Notes under the pieces: generated by a model | Database searches by the model: none | The model's input: the letters and a program-made list of their open reading frames with translations, nothing else | Told to the model about the DNA's origin: nothing | Assembly: GCA_937960785.1 (NCBI GenBank) | Contig: CALGOZ010000055.1 | Span: forward strand, 1-21,944 | Direction of reading: 5' to 3' | From: an uncultured Pseudogracilibacillus sp. | GTDB taxonomy: Bacteria; Bacillota; Bacilli; Bacillales; Amphibacillaceae | DNA length: 21,944 bases | Translations under genes and position numbers: made by a program | In this document: positions 15,258 through 21,944 of the stretch, piece after piece | How the letters are laid out: the number at the start of each line of letters is the position of its first letter | Numbering within the stretch: the stretch's first letter is position 1

Positions 15258-15572
15258 TTATTCTTCAAATAGTTCTGGTGCATATTCGAGTAAATAACTA
15301 TAAATGTTTTGAATCGAGTAAAACGTATATACCTTTTCTTTTATTTCCCCGTTACGATATATAAATAAACACGGTACACTTTCTACTTTATTTTCTTGCA
15401 TAAACTGTTCTTCATACATCGCATTCATTTCATAAAATACATCTTGTCGTAATGTATCTTCAATCATTTCTAAAAACTGTCGCGCAACGTGACAAGTACC
15501 GCAAAACGGAGTGTAAATGTAAAGTAAATACGATTGTTTGTCTTTTAATTCTTTTGCTGTCGTCTCAATCAC
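15258..15572 (-). CDS. yusE: Thioredoxin-like protein, YusE family
   Basis: A 104-residue thioredoxin-fold protein with redox motif CGTC (Cys24, Cys27) after the first strand (YLLYIYTPFCGTC), and the cis-proline region VESVPCLFIYRNGEI (about 67-81). It lacks a signal peptide, so it is cytosolic. Known: such proteins reduce or exchange disulfides; the partner is unknown. It follows the Toprim gene by seven bases, with GAGGT in that gene's end serving a GTG start, so the two form an operon, as in B. subtilis yusF-yusE. I see no convincing terminator between it and the suf promoter. Confidence 0.85.
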   Translation of the reverse strand: MIETTAKELKDKQSYLLYIYTPFCGTCHVARQFLEMIEDTLRQDVFYEMNAMYEEQFMQENKVESVPCLFIYRNGEIKEKVYTFYSIQNIYSYLLEYAPELFEE

Positions 15573-15579
15573 TTACGCT

Positions 15580-15936
15580 CTACCTCACTTCAGTTAACCA
15601 ACGCACATCGATTTCAATATGTTTTTTCAATAGTTCTGTCGCTAAAATATGTTCCGGAGTTTTAGCAACTTCTTTATATAGATCACCAATATATAAATGA
15701 ATTGCATGGGGTAATTCGGCGGTAAGTTTTTTTCGTAATTCGACGCCCGATTCATCGGCATCGACAAAAATATATACTTCCCGATCATCTAATTGATACG
15801 TCTCTAACATTTCGTCAAACTTCTCAATCGAAAACGTCCCATGAGTACAAATAATATCGACATCTTCTACAATAACTTTCTCAAGTTGTTTTCGATCCGT
15901 TTGCCCTTCTACAATAATGACCTTTTTATCTAACAT
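15580..15936 (-). CDS. yusF: Small stand-alone Toprim-domain protein, YusF family
   Basis: A 118-residue protein made almost wholly of a Toprim fold. The catalytic-type Glu10 is in VIIVEGQTD, and the DxD motif is in YIFVDADESG (Asp59, Asp61). Toprim domains coordinate Mg2+ in primases, topoisomerases, OLD nucleases and RNase M5. The small stand-alone class, common in Bacillota, has no firmly known function; it is shorter than RNase M5 (about 180 residues). CGGAG lies before the ATG. First of a two-gene unit with yusE. Confidence 0.85.
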   Translation of the reverse strand: MLDKKVIIVEGQTDRKQLEKVIVEDVDIICTHGTFSIEKFDEMLETYQLDDREVYIFVDADESGVELRKKLTAELPHAIHLYIGDLYKEVAKTPEHILATELLKKHIEIDVRWLTEVR

Positions 15937-16004
15937 CGTAACACTCCGTTCTTTAAGGTCGCGTAACTTTTTGGACGAAATTTTTCAACTACGTTTTTAT
16001 TGAT

Positions 16005-16054
16005 TGTAAAAGTGAAAAGCTGTCTAATCTTTCAGATACGAGATAGACAGCTTT
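16005..16054 (-). terminator. Intrinsic terminator of yusI-gcvH
   Basis: An 11-bp perfect stem, AAAGCTGTCTA (16016-16026) with TAGACAGCTTT (16044-16054). On the minus strand TTTTCACTTTTAC follows. It starts 12 bases after the gcvH stop. Confidence 0.8.
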
Positions 16055-16066
16055 ATACTTTCTATT

Positions 16067-16450
16067 TTATTCATCTGAAATATGCGCTTTATATTCGGTT
16101 GCAGAAAGTAATTCGTCTAATTCCGCATCATCAGCTGGTTCTACTACAATCATCCAAGCTCTTTCGTAAGGGGATTCGTTTACGGTGTCTGGATTTTGTT
16201 CTAATGCTTCATTTACTTCTACTACTGTACCGCTAATCGGTGCATATAATTCAGATACTGTTTTTACAGACTCTAAGCTTCCAAAAGGTTCATTCATCGT
16301 AATTTCATCACCAACCTCAGGTAATTCGACGAATACAATTTCTCCATATTCTGATTGGGCAAAGTCTGTAATACCAATTCGCATATCAACACCTTCTTGT
16401 CGAACCCAACTATGGTCTTTAGAATAAATCAGATCTGCTGGTACATTCAT
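16067..16450 (-). CDS. gcvH: Glycine cleavage system H protein
   Basis: A lipoyl carrier protein that shuttles the aminomethyl group in glycine cleavage; in Bacillus it is also the entry point for lipoate attachment to other complexes. The 127-residue protein has the GcvH core: YSKDHSWVRQEG (9-20), IGITDFAQSEYGEIVFVELPEVG, and GSLESVKTVSELYAPISG with the lipoylated Lys63. GAGGAGG lies seven bases before the ATG at 16450, so the longer frame (ATG at 16480, inside yusI) is rejected. The gene stands apart from other gcv genes, as it does in B. subtilis, which fits the lipoate-relay role. Operon with yusI, 17 bases upstream. Confidence 0.96.
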   Translation of the reverse strand: MNVPADLIYSKDHSWVRQEGVDMRIGITDFAQSEYGEIVFVELPEVGDEITMNEPFGSLESVKTVSELYAPISGTVVEVNEALEQNPDTVNESPYERAWMIVVEPADDAELDELLSATEYKAHISDE

Positions 16451-16467
16451 TTTGCGTCCTCCTCGTT

Positions 16468-16827
16468 TTATTGTTTCCACATTTCTTCGAAAACTTCCTC
16501 TTTAAAACCTACTGTTACCTTTTTTCCATCTGTAATAATTGGACGGCGAATTAACATGCCGTTTGATGCTAAATATGAAACCATTTCATCGAGCGTTGCT
16601 TCCTTTAATTTATCTTTCATATTTTGTTCGCGATATACTTTTCCACTTGTGTTGAAAAAACGACGAGGAGGTAATTCACTTTTTTCAATTAATGAACGGA
16701 TCTCCTCCTCCGAAGGTGTATCTTCTACGATATGAATTAAGTTATATGTAAGTCCATTCTCATCTAACCATTTTTTCGCTTTTTTACATGAATTACAATT
16801 TGGATACCAATACACTGCTAACGACAT
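16468..16827 (-). CDS. yusI: Spx/ArsC-family protein YusI
   Basis: A 119-residue thioredoxin-fold protein of the ArsC/Spx family. It begins MSLAVYWYPNCNSCKKAKKWL with Cys11 and Cys14 (CNSC), then WLDENGLTYNLIHIVEDTPSEEEI, the ArsC-type LPPRRFFNTSGKVYRE, and MLIRRPIITDGKKVTVGFKEE. Unlike regulator Spx it is slightly short, and the residues that contact RNA polymerase alpha cannot be judged by eye; arsenate reduction is equally unproven. A longer frame from 16884 is rejected, because GGAGG lies six bases before the ATG at 16827. A strong promoter lies at 16856-16884. Confidence 0.85.
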   Translation of the reverse strand: MSLAVYWYPNCNSCKKAKKWLDENGLTYNLIHIVEDTPSEEEIRSLIEKSELPPRRFFNTSGKVYREQNMKDKLKEATLDEMVSYLASNGMLIRRPIITDGKKVTVGFKEEVFEEMWKQ

Positions 16828-16855
16828 TTTCTTCCTCCATTTTTCATTTAAAATC

Positions 16856-16884
16856 ATTATAACATAGCGTACACATCGTGACAA
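16856..16884 (-). promoter_or_regulatory. Strong sigma-A promoter of yusI-gcvH
   Basis: Minus strand TTGTCA (16879-16884), exact 17-base spacer, TATAAT (16856-16861) with a TGn extension. About 29 bases upstream of the yusI ATG. The best housekeeping promoter in the window. Confidence 0.85.
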
Positions 16885-17172
16885 AAGAGTGAATTTTTTA
16901 TTAAATTAGCTTCTTTACTGGAAGAATAATATAGATATTTGAACGATTTAACATAACTCGTATTCTTTTCAATTACTTTAAGTAATATCTGACATACAGC
17001 AATTCTATACATGTTAGCTCTACTTCATGATTATTAGAAATAACTCTCGCCCAACGTATGTATAGTTACTTATTCAACTTCAATTGGAGCCTTTCCTTCT
17101 TTATCTAAAGAAGAGGCTTTATATAAAACAGGTGAAAAACGCCTTCTTCAAAACTGACTATTAATTGATTCA
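16885..17172. other. Gene-free stretch between yusI promoter and fad terminator
   Basis: No supported gene. It contains the short palindrome ATTACTTTAAGTAAT (16972-16986) and a hairpin at 17088-17118 (AGCCT with AGGCT; TTCTTT with AAAGAA). The hairpin is followed by a weak T-rich stretch on the plus strand only, where no gene would use it. Confidence 0.5.
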
Positions 17173-17219
17173 TAAAAAGTAAAAACCGACGTTCGGCTAT
17201 AAAGCTAGCCAAACGTCGG
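17173..17219 (-). terminator. Intrinsic terminator of the fadNAE operon
   Basis: Hairpin 17186-17219: CCGACGTT and GGCT pair with AGCC and AACGTCGG around one mismatch. On the minus strand GGTTTTTACTTTTTATG follows. It lies about 33 bases after the fadE stop. Confidence 0.92.
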
Positions 17220-17251
17220 ACTAAATGTTTAATAAGATGTTTATTGCATTA

Positions 17252-19024
17252 TTATACAACGTATTTTTCTTCTTCGATAATGCGCGCTGCAATTTCACGC
17301 TTCTTCGCAATAACGTTCTTAGGATCGTGGCGAGTAAGCTTACGTAAGGAGGATAACATCATACGTAAGTTGTCACCATCTTCGACAGCTACTAAAATTT
17401 CCTTAGCGTCTGCTTCGATGCGGTTGAAAGCTTCTTGGACGTATACTTCAGTGTATAATAACTTCTGCTTATGTTTGTCTACACCGTCTTTATTAATTGC
17501 CTTTTCAGTACGTAAGATTGCAGATTCCATGTTGTAAACTTCTGCCGTCATATCTGCTAAATTAACTAAGATTTCTTGTTCGTTTTCAAGCTTCTGCATG
17601 TACTTTTGAGCAGCTAAACCTGCACCGAGTAAAACAATTTTCTTAGCATTCTTTAATAAGTATTTCTCTTGTTCTAATGGCTCGTCACCAATTTCTTCTG
17701 GCATCATCATGAGTAACTCTTCTTGTAAGTTTTGAGCTGCCTCTAATAATGGTAACTCACCTTTCATTGCTTTCTTAAGTAATGTTCCTGGAACGATGAG
17801 ACGGTTGATTTCGTTCGTTCCTTCGAAAATACGGTTGATACGGGAGTCACGGTACATACGCTCTACTTCATACTCTTGCATGAAGCCATATCCACCGTGC
17901 ATTTGAACTGCTTCATCTGCTACAAAATCGAGTAATTCAGTTGCCATGTATTTGTTCATGGAACACTCAATTTGGTATTCAGCGATAGCACCTGCAACTT
18001 CTCGTCCGTCTTTTAATTGTTCCTCTGTCATGTTACCCATACGCTGTTCGAATAACCCTACAGTACGGTATACTGCACTTTCGTTAGCGTATGTGTTCGC
18101 AGCCATCGTTCCTAATTTTTCTTGAGTTAATGTAAAGCTTGAGATAGGTGTCTTGAACTGTTCACGCTCGTTTACATACTTCGTAGCAAGCTCGATACCA
18201 CGCTTAGCTCCACCTACACCACCGATCGCTAACTTATAGCGTCCAACGTTAAGGATGTTAAACGCAATGATGTGTCCACGACCTTTTTCACCTAATAAGT
18301 TCTCCACTGGAACTTCAGCGTTGTCTAAAATTAATGTACGTGTGGATGAGCTCTTAATACCCATCTTTTTCTCCTCTGGTCCAACAGATACACCTGGTGC
18401 GTCACGATCAACGATAAATGCTGTAAAGTGCTCTCCATCAATTTTCGCATATACTACGAAAACATCTGCGAAGCCAGCGTTTGTAATCCACTGCTTTTCA
18501 CCGTTTAAAATATAGTGTGTGCCTTCTTCGTTTAATGTTGCAGTAGTTCTTGCACCTAAAGCGTCTGAACCTGCTCCTGGCTCTGTTAATGCATAAGCTG
18601 CAATTAATTCACCAGTAGCTAATTTAGGTAAGTAACGCTTTTTCTGATCGTCGTTACCGAAGAATACAATCGGTAATGAACCGATTCCTACGTGTGCACC
18701 GTGTGTGATGGAAAATCCACCAGCACGAGCGAATTTTTCAGTAATAAGGGATGAACTAATCTTGTCTAAGCCAAGACCTCCGTACTCTTCAGGAACATCA
18801 GCGCTTAAAAGCCCTAACTCTCCTGCTTTTTTAAGTAATTCTACTGAATGTTCGAACTCATGATTCTCGAGCTTATCGATTAATGGTACAACTTCATCCT
18901 CGATAAATCCTTCTGTTGTAGTTGCAATCATTTTATGCTCGTCAGTAAAATCTTCAGGTGTAATAATATCTTCACCAGAAAGTTCCTCGACTAAAAAGCC
19001 TCCACCTTTAATTTCTTTCGTCAT
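17252..19024 (-). CDS. fadE: Acyl-CoA dehydrogenase FadE (YusJ type)
   Basis: Catalyses the first oxidation of beta-oxidation, acyl-CoA to trans-2-enoyl-CoA, with FAD. The 590-residue protein has the long form with a C-terminal helical extension seen in B. subtilis YusJ. Motifs: AYALTEPGAGSDA (143-155), GEKQWITNAG (175-184), MGIKSSSTRTL (221-231), MHGGYGFMQEYEVERMYRD (375-393), and RIFEGTNEINRL (398-409) with Glu401 as the catalytic base. The opening KGGGFLVEE is family-typical. AAAGGA precedes the ATG. It is third in fadN-fadA-fadE and 102 bases after fadA, with a hairpin in that gap. Confidence 0.95.
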   Translation of the reverse strand: MTKEIKGGGFLVEELSGEDIITPEDFTDEHKMIATTTEGFIEDEVVPLIDKLENHEFEHSVELLKKAGELGLLSADVPEEYGGLGLDKISSSLITEKFARAGGFSITHGAHVGIGSLPIVFFGNDDQKKRYLPKLATGELIAAYALTEPGAGSDALGARTTATLNEEGTHYILNGEKQWITNAGFADVFVVYAKIDGEHFTAFIVDRDAPGVSVGPEEKKMGIKSSSTRTLILDNAEVPVENLLGEKGRGHIIAFNILNVGRYKLAIGGVGGAKRGIELATKYVNEREQFKTPISSFTLTQEKLGTMAANTYANESAVYRTVGLFEQRMGNMTEEQLKDGREVAGAIAEYQIECSMNKYMATELLDFVADEAVQMHGGYGFMQEYEVERMYRDSRINRIFEGTNEINRLIVPGTLLKKAMKGELPLLEAAQNLQEELLMMMPEEIGDEPLEQEKYLLKNAKKIVLLGAGLAAQKYMQKLENEQEILVNLADMTAEVYNMESAILRTEKAINKDGVDKHKQKLLYTEVYVQEAFNRIEADAKEILVAVEDGDNLRMMLSSLRKLTRHDPKNVIAKKREIAARIIEEEKYVV

Positions 19025-19066
19025 AATGAAACATCCTTTCTTATTTTATTAGGAATATATAAGTAA

Positions 19067-19108
19067 GTCCGGAAGTCTATAACGTATTTATCATTATAGA
19101 CTCCCGAC
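19067..19108 (-). other. Intercistronic hairpin between fadA and fadE
   Basis: AGTCTATAA (19074-19082) pairs perfectly with TTATAGACT (19094-19102). Flanking GTCCGG/CCCGAC (19067-19072, 19103-19108) extends the stem with one bulge and one mismatch. No T-run follows on the minus strand. It could be a partial terminator, an mRNA processing site or a stabiliser that sets the fadA/fadE ratio. Confidence 0.65.
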
Positions 19109-19126
19109 TATTAAAGGCTCAAGTTG

Positions 19127-20302
19127 TTAAATCAATTCGAAAACTCCAGCTGCTCCCATACCGCCACCGATACACATTGTGACGACACCGAACTGAGTAT
19201 TACGACGTTTCATTTCATACATTAAAGATAACGTTAACTTAGTTCCTGTCATTCCGAGTGGGTGACCGAGAGCAATTGCACCACCGTTTACGTTAACGAT
19301 ATCGTGATCTAAATCTAATTCACGAATTACTTGTAGCGATTGGGATGCGAAAGCTTCGTTTAATTCGAATAATCCAATGTCAGATAATTCTAGACCTGCT
19401 AATTCAACTGCTTTTGGAATTGCAGCTACTGGACCAATCCCCATTACTTCTGGGGCTACCCCTGCAACAGCGAAGGAACGGAATTTTAACATTGGTGTTA
19501 ATCCTTCAGCTTCAGCTTTTTCACGATCCATTAAAAGTACTGAAGCTGCTCCATCACTCATTTGTGAGGAGTTTCCTGCTGTTACTGTACCGTTCACTGA
19601 AAACGCCGGACGTAAAGTAGATAATACTTCGACCGTCGTTCCTTCTCGTACTCCTTCGTCCATTTCAAATGTGATTGTTCTTTCTTCGATTTTATTTCCT
19701 TTTTCTACTCGCTGTACTACTTCGACAGGAACGATTTCATCATCGAATTTTCCTTCTTTAATTGCTTTTGCTGCACGCTTATGACTTTCTACAGCGAATG
19801 CATCTTGGTCTTCACGGGAAACACCGTAACGTTTTGCAACTTCTTCAGCAGTGTGTCCCATACCCATATAGTACTCTGGTGCATTTATAACGAGCTCGGA
19901 GTTAGGGCGAATCGTATGACCTCCCATTGGTATTAAACTCATCGATTCAGCCCCGCCCGCGATGATTGTGTCACTATGACCTAACATAATGCGCTCTGCA
20001 CCGTAAGCGATACTTTGTAAACCGGATGAACAGTAACGGTTAATCGTAATCGCTGGGACTTCCTCTGGTAATCCAGCAAGTCCCGCGATATTGTTCGCCA
20101 TATTCATTCCTTGCTCTGCTTCAGGCATCGCATTACCAAAAATTACGTCATCAATATTTCCATCGTAATTATCTGCACGTTTTAACGTTTCTTTTACAGT
20201 TAACGCTGCGAGAGTGTCTGGTCTTGCATTTTTAAGCGTACCTCGATTAGCTCTTCCGACAGGAGTTCTCGCTCCTGCTACAATAACTGCTTCTCTCACC
20301 AT
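19127..20302 (-). CDS. fadA: Acetyl-CoA acyltransferase (3-ketoacyl-CoA thiolase) FadA
   Basis: Thiolytic cleavage of 3-ketoacyl-CoA, the last step of beta-oxidation. The 391-residue protein carries nucleophile Cys91 (NRYCSSGLQ), GGAESMS, GNSSQMSDGA, NEAFA, and the second catalytic pair His347 (GGAIALGHPLG) and Cys377 (CIGGGMGAA). AAGGAGG stands six bases before the ATG. Pairing with the fadN product as in B. subtilis yusL-yusK supports a beta-oxidation role over acetoacetyl-CoA biosynthesis. It starts 56 bases after the fadN stop. Confidence 0.96.
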   Translation of the reverse strand: MVREAVIVAGARTPVGRANRGTLKNARPDTLAALTVKETLKRADNYDGNIDDVIFGNAMPEAEQGMNMANNIAGLAGLPEEVPAITINRYCSSGLQSIAYGAERIMLGHSDTIIAGGAESMSLIPMGGHTIRPNSELVINAPEYYMGMGHTAEEVAKRYGVSREDQDAFAVESHKRAAKAIKEGKFDDEIVPVEVVQRVEKGNKIEERTITFEMDEGVREGTTVEVLSTLRPAFSVNGTVTAGNSSQMSDGAASVLLMDREKAEAEGLTPMLKFRSFAVAGVAPEVMGIGPVAAIPKAVELAGLELSDIGLFELNEAFASQSLQVIRELDLDHDIVNVNGGAIALGHPLGMTGTKLTLSLMYEMKRRNTQFGVVTMCIGGGMGAAGVFELI

Positions 20303-20358
20303 TATTTCCTCCTTCTAACGAATGTGCGTTTTTCTGCTCTTTCAAAACCATTTATCAA

Positions 20359-21944
20359 TTAGTTACGTAACGGCTTGCCTTTTAGTAACATATGTTGCAT
20401 TCTTTGCTGTGTCTTCGGCTCTCCGATTAAGCTTAAGAAAGCTTCTCTTTCAAGATCGAGCATAGTTTGTTCGTCGATTAAAGATCCTTCTGTGATACGA
20501 CCGCCAGATAATACAAAAGCAATCTTTTCTGCAATCTTCACATCGTGCTCTGATGCATAACCGCTTAACTGCATATTTTTCGCACCGAGTAACATCGCTG
20601 CATAACCGGAGTCTCCTACTACAGGAACTTTCTCAGGTTCTGGAGCTTTGTAACCCATTTTCGCAAGGGCGAGTACACGCTGTTTTGCATCGTGTAGTAA
20701 GTGATCTGGGTTTACACTAATTCCGTCGTAACGGTTTAAGAAACCATTTTCTCTAGCTTCTTCAGCAGAAGTAGAAACTGCAGCTGTCGCCACACGTTCG
20801 AATACAGTGTTAGCCACTTTAGAAATGTCCAAGTCTACACCTTGTGGCATATCACGTAACATCTTTAAGTAAAGTTCTTTCGTTCCACCACCACCAGGGA
20901 TTAAACCAACACCGACTTCAACGAGTCCGATATAAGATTCTGTTGAAGCTTGTACACTTGCTGCTGGTAACGTAACTTCAGCTCCACCACCTAATGTCAT
21001 GTTAAATGGTGCTGTTACGACTGGCTTTTCTGAGTATTTAATGTTAAGCGTCATTTGCTGGAACTGACGAACTACCATATCTAACTCGAAGAAGTTTTGG
21101 TCTTGGGCTTCCATTAACATAAGCGCTAAGTTTGCACCGACACAGAAGTTTTTACCTTGGTTACCGATTACTAAACCTTCGTAATTTTTCTCTACTTCCT
21201 CGATTGAACGGTTAATCATTTGAACAACATCGAGACCAATTGAGTTGTTCGGCGATGTAAACTCAAGTAATGCTACACCATCACCCATATCGATGAGGCT
21301 TGCACCGGAGTTTTTCATAATGACGTCACGTTCAGCCTTTACGCGTTTGATGTTAAATTCCTTTTCATTAAACTTAACTTGCTTGTAATTTGCAGTTTCT
21401 GGATTGTAGTAGTATACATTTGTATTTTCTTCTTTGTAGAATGTCTCGTTTCCATCGTCGATAAACTTTTCGACCCAAGCTGGGATTTCTAAGCCTTCTT
21501 CTTTCATACGTTTTACAGACTCAGCTACTCCGATTGCATCCCACATTTCAAAAGGACCTTGTTGCCAACCGAAACCCCACTTCATCGCGTTGTCGATTTG
21601 TGTAAGGTCGTCAGCAATTTCTCCTAATAGTTCAGCAGAGTATAGTAAAGTAGCTTTCGTTACGTTCCATAAGAAGTCGCTCGCTTTATCCCCTGGTTGG
21701 TTTACAAGAGCTTTAAGACGACGAGGAGCACCTTTTTGTTGTTTTGCCATTTCTACAGCTGGTGTTTTTAACTTTTTACGATCTTCGTACTCCATCGTTT
21801 CTGGATTAAGTTCATAAATTGTGCTTCCATCTTTTCCACGTTTTCTTAAGTAGAATCCTTGGTCTGCTTTTGCACCTAACCAACCCTTTTCGTTCATTTC
21901 CTGCATAAAGCTAGGAATCTCAAAAACTTTCTTTTCTTCACCTT
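20359..21944 (-). CDS. fadN: FadN: 3-hydroxyacyl-CoA dehydrogenase / enoyl-CoA hydratase (5' end beyond window)
   Basis: A bifunctional beta-oxidation enzyme. The frame stays open to the window edge, with about 527 residues visible. An ATG at 21906 is internal, since the upstream codons read on in frame (VKKKKVFEIPSF) as in this family. Visible: the C-terminal helical part of the hydroxyacyl-CoA dehydrogenase (NAMKWGFGWQQGPFEMWDAIGV), then the crotonase-type hydratase with GNQGKNFCVGANL (oxyanion region) and MTLGGGAEVTLPA...SYIGLVEVGVGLIPGGGGT (catalytic Glu region). B. subtilis FadN is near 790 residues, so about 260 N-terminal residues, including the NAD-binding Rossmann fold, should lie outside. 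First of the three fad genes seen; its promoter is not in the window. Confidence 0.93.
   Translation of the reverse strand, partial: GEEKKVFEIPSFMQEMNEKGWLGAKADQGFYLRKRGKDGSTIYELNPETMEYEDRKKLKTPAVEMAKQQKGAPRRLKALVNQPGDKASDFLWNVTKATLLYSAELLGEIADDLTQIDNAMKWGFGWQQGPFEMWDAIGVAESVKRMKEEGLEIPAWVEKFIDDGNETFYKEENTNVYYYNPETANYKQVKFNEKEFNIKRVKAERDVIMKNSGASLIDMGDGVALLEFTSPNNSIGLDVVQMINRSIEEVEKNYEGLVIGNQGKNFCVGANLALMLMEAQDQNFFELDMVVRQFQQMTLNIKYSEKPVVTAPFNMTLGGGAEVTLPAASVQASTESYIGLVEVGVGLIPGGGGTKELYLKMLRDMPQGVDLDISKVANTVFERVATAAVSTSAEEARENGFLNRYDGISVNPDHLLHDAKQRVLALAKMGYKAPEPEKVPVVGDSGYAAMLLGAKNMQLSGYASEHDVKIAEKIAFVLSGGRITEGSLIDEQTMLDLEREAFLSLIGEPKTQQRMQHMLLKGKPLRN

Noticed and set aside
16451..16480. Longer GcvH start inside yusI
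   Set aside because: The ATG at 16450 has a strong GAGGAGG and begins at the usual GcvH N-terminus.
17088..17118. Second terminator after the fad operon
   Set aside because: Its T-rich side is on the plus strand, where no gene needs it, and a much better minus-strand terminator lies at 17173-17219. Kept only as a hairpin in the gap description.
19287..19298. TTTACGTTAACG inside fadA, resembling the MerR operator
   Set aside because: It encodes conserved residues (VNVNGG region) of the thiolase, lacks the second half of the dyad, and has no promoter with a long spacer around it.

Overview
The window looks like chromosomal DNA from a low-GC, Gram-positive, Bacillus-type bacterium (Bacillaceae). 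The basis is AT-rich DNA, strong AGGAGG-type Shine-Dalgarno sites, TTG and GTG starts with good ribosome sites, many intrinsic terminators, and a gene order on the right half that matches the Bacillus subtilis yurU-yurY / yusE-yusL neighbourhood as I remember it. Genus and species cannot be fixed from this sequence alone.

Left part (1-5483), loosely packed. An array of 52-bp tandem units (1 to about 320) runs off the left edge. It is followed by a small SHOCT-domain membrane protein (minus), a stand-alone PTS enzyme I (plus, TTG start), an FMN nitroreductase (minus), a VanZ-family membrane protein (plus), and 1.2 kb without genes that holds a second array of the same 52-bp palindromic repeat (4639-5227).

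Middle part (5484-9191, minus). A compact three-gene operon reads MerR regulator, acyl-CoA synthetase, AidB-like acyl-CoA dehydrogenase, with ATGA-type overlaps. Its promoter has a 19-bp spacer filled by a perfect 16-bp dyad, the classic layout for a MerR activator. It looks like a self-regulated fatty-acid or branched-acid activation and oxidation unit. A third, decayed copy of the repeat array (about 9361-9597) separates it from the next operon.

Right part (9679-21944, all minus). In transcription order from the right edge: the beta-oxidation operon fadN (cut by the window edge), fadA, fadE; then yusI (Spx/ArsC-like) and gcvH; then yusF (Toprim) and yusE (thioredoxin-like); then the complete Fe-S assembly operon sufC-sufD-sufS-sufU-sufB. 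Compared with B. subtilis, metNPQ and yusG appear to be missing from this block.

The genes are ordinary core and metabolic genes. The most unusual content is the dispersed 52-bp palindromic repeat family: three arrays, two orientations, compensatory changes in the palindrome arms, and three units at the left edge that differ from each other by only one or two bases. The MerR promoter architecture, a possible 20-codon leader ORF in front of merR, and two strong hairpins inside operons (sufU/sufB and fadA/fadE) also deserve a look. I found no phage, transposase, rRNA, tRNA, CRISPR-Cas or defence genes.
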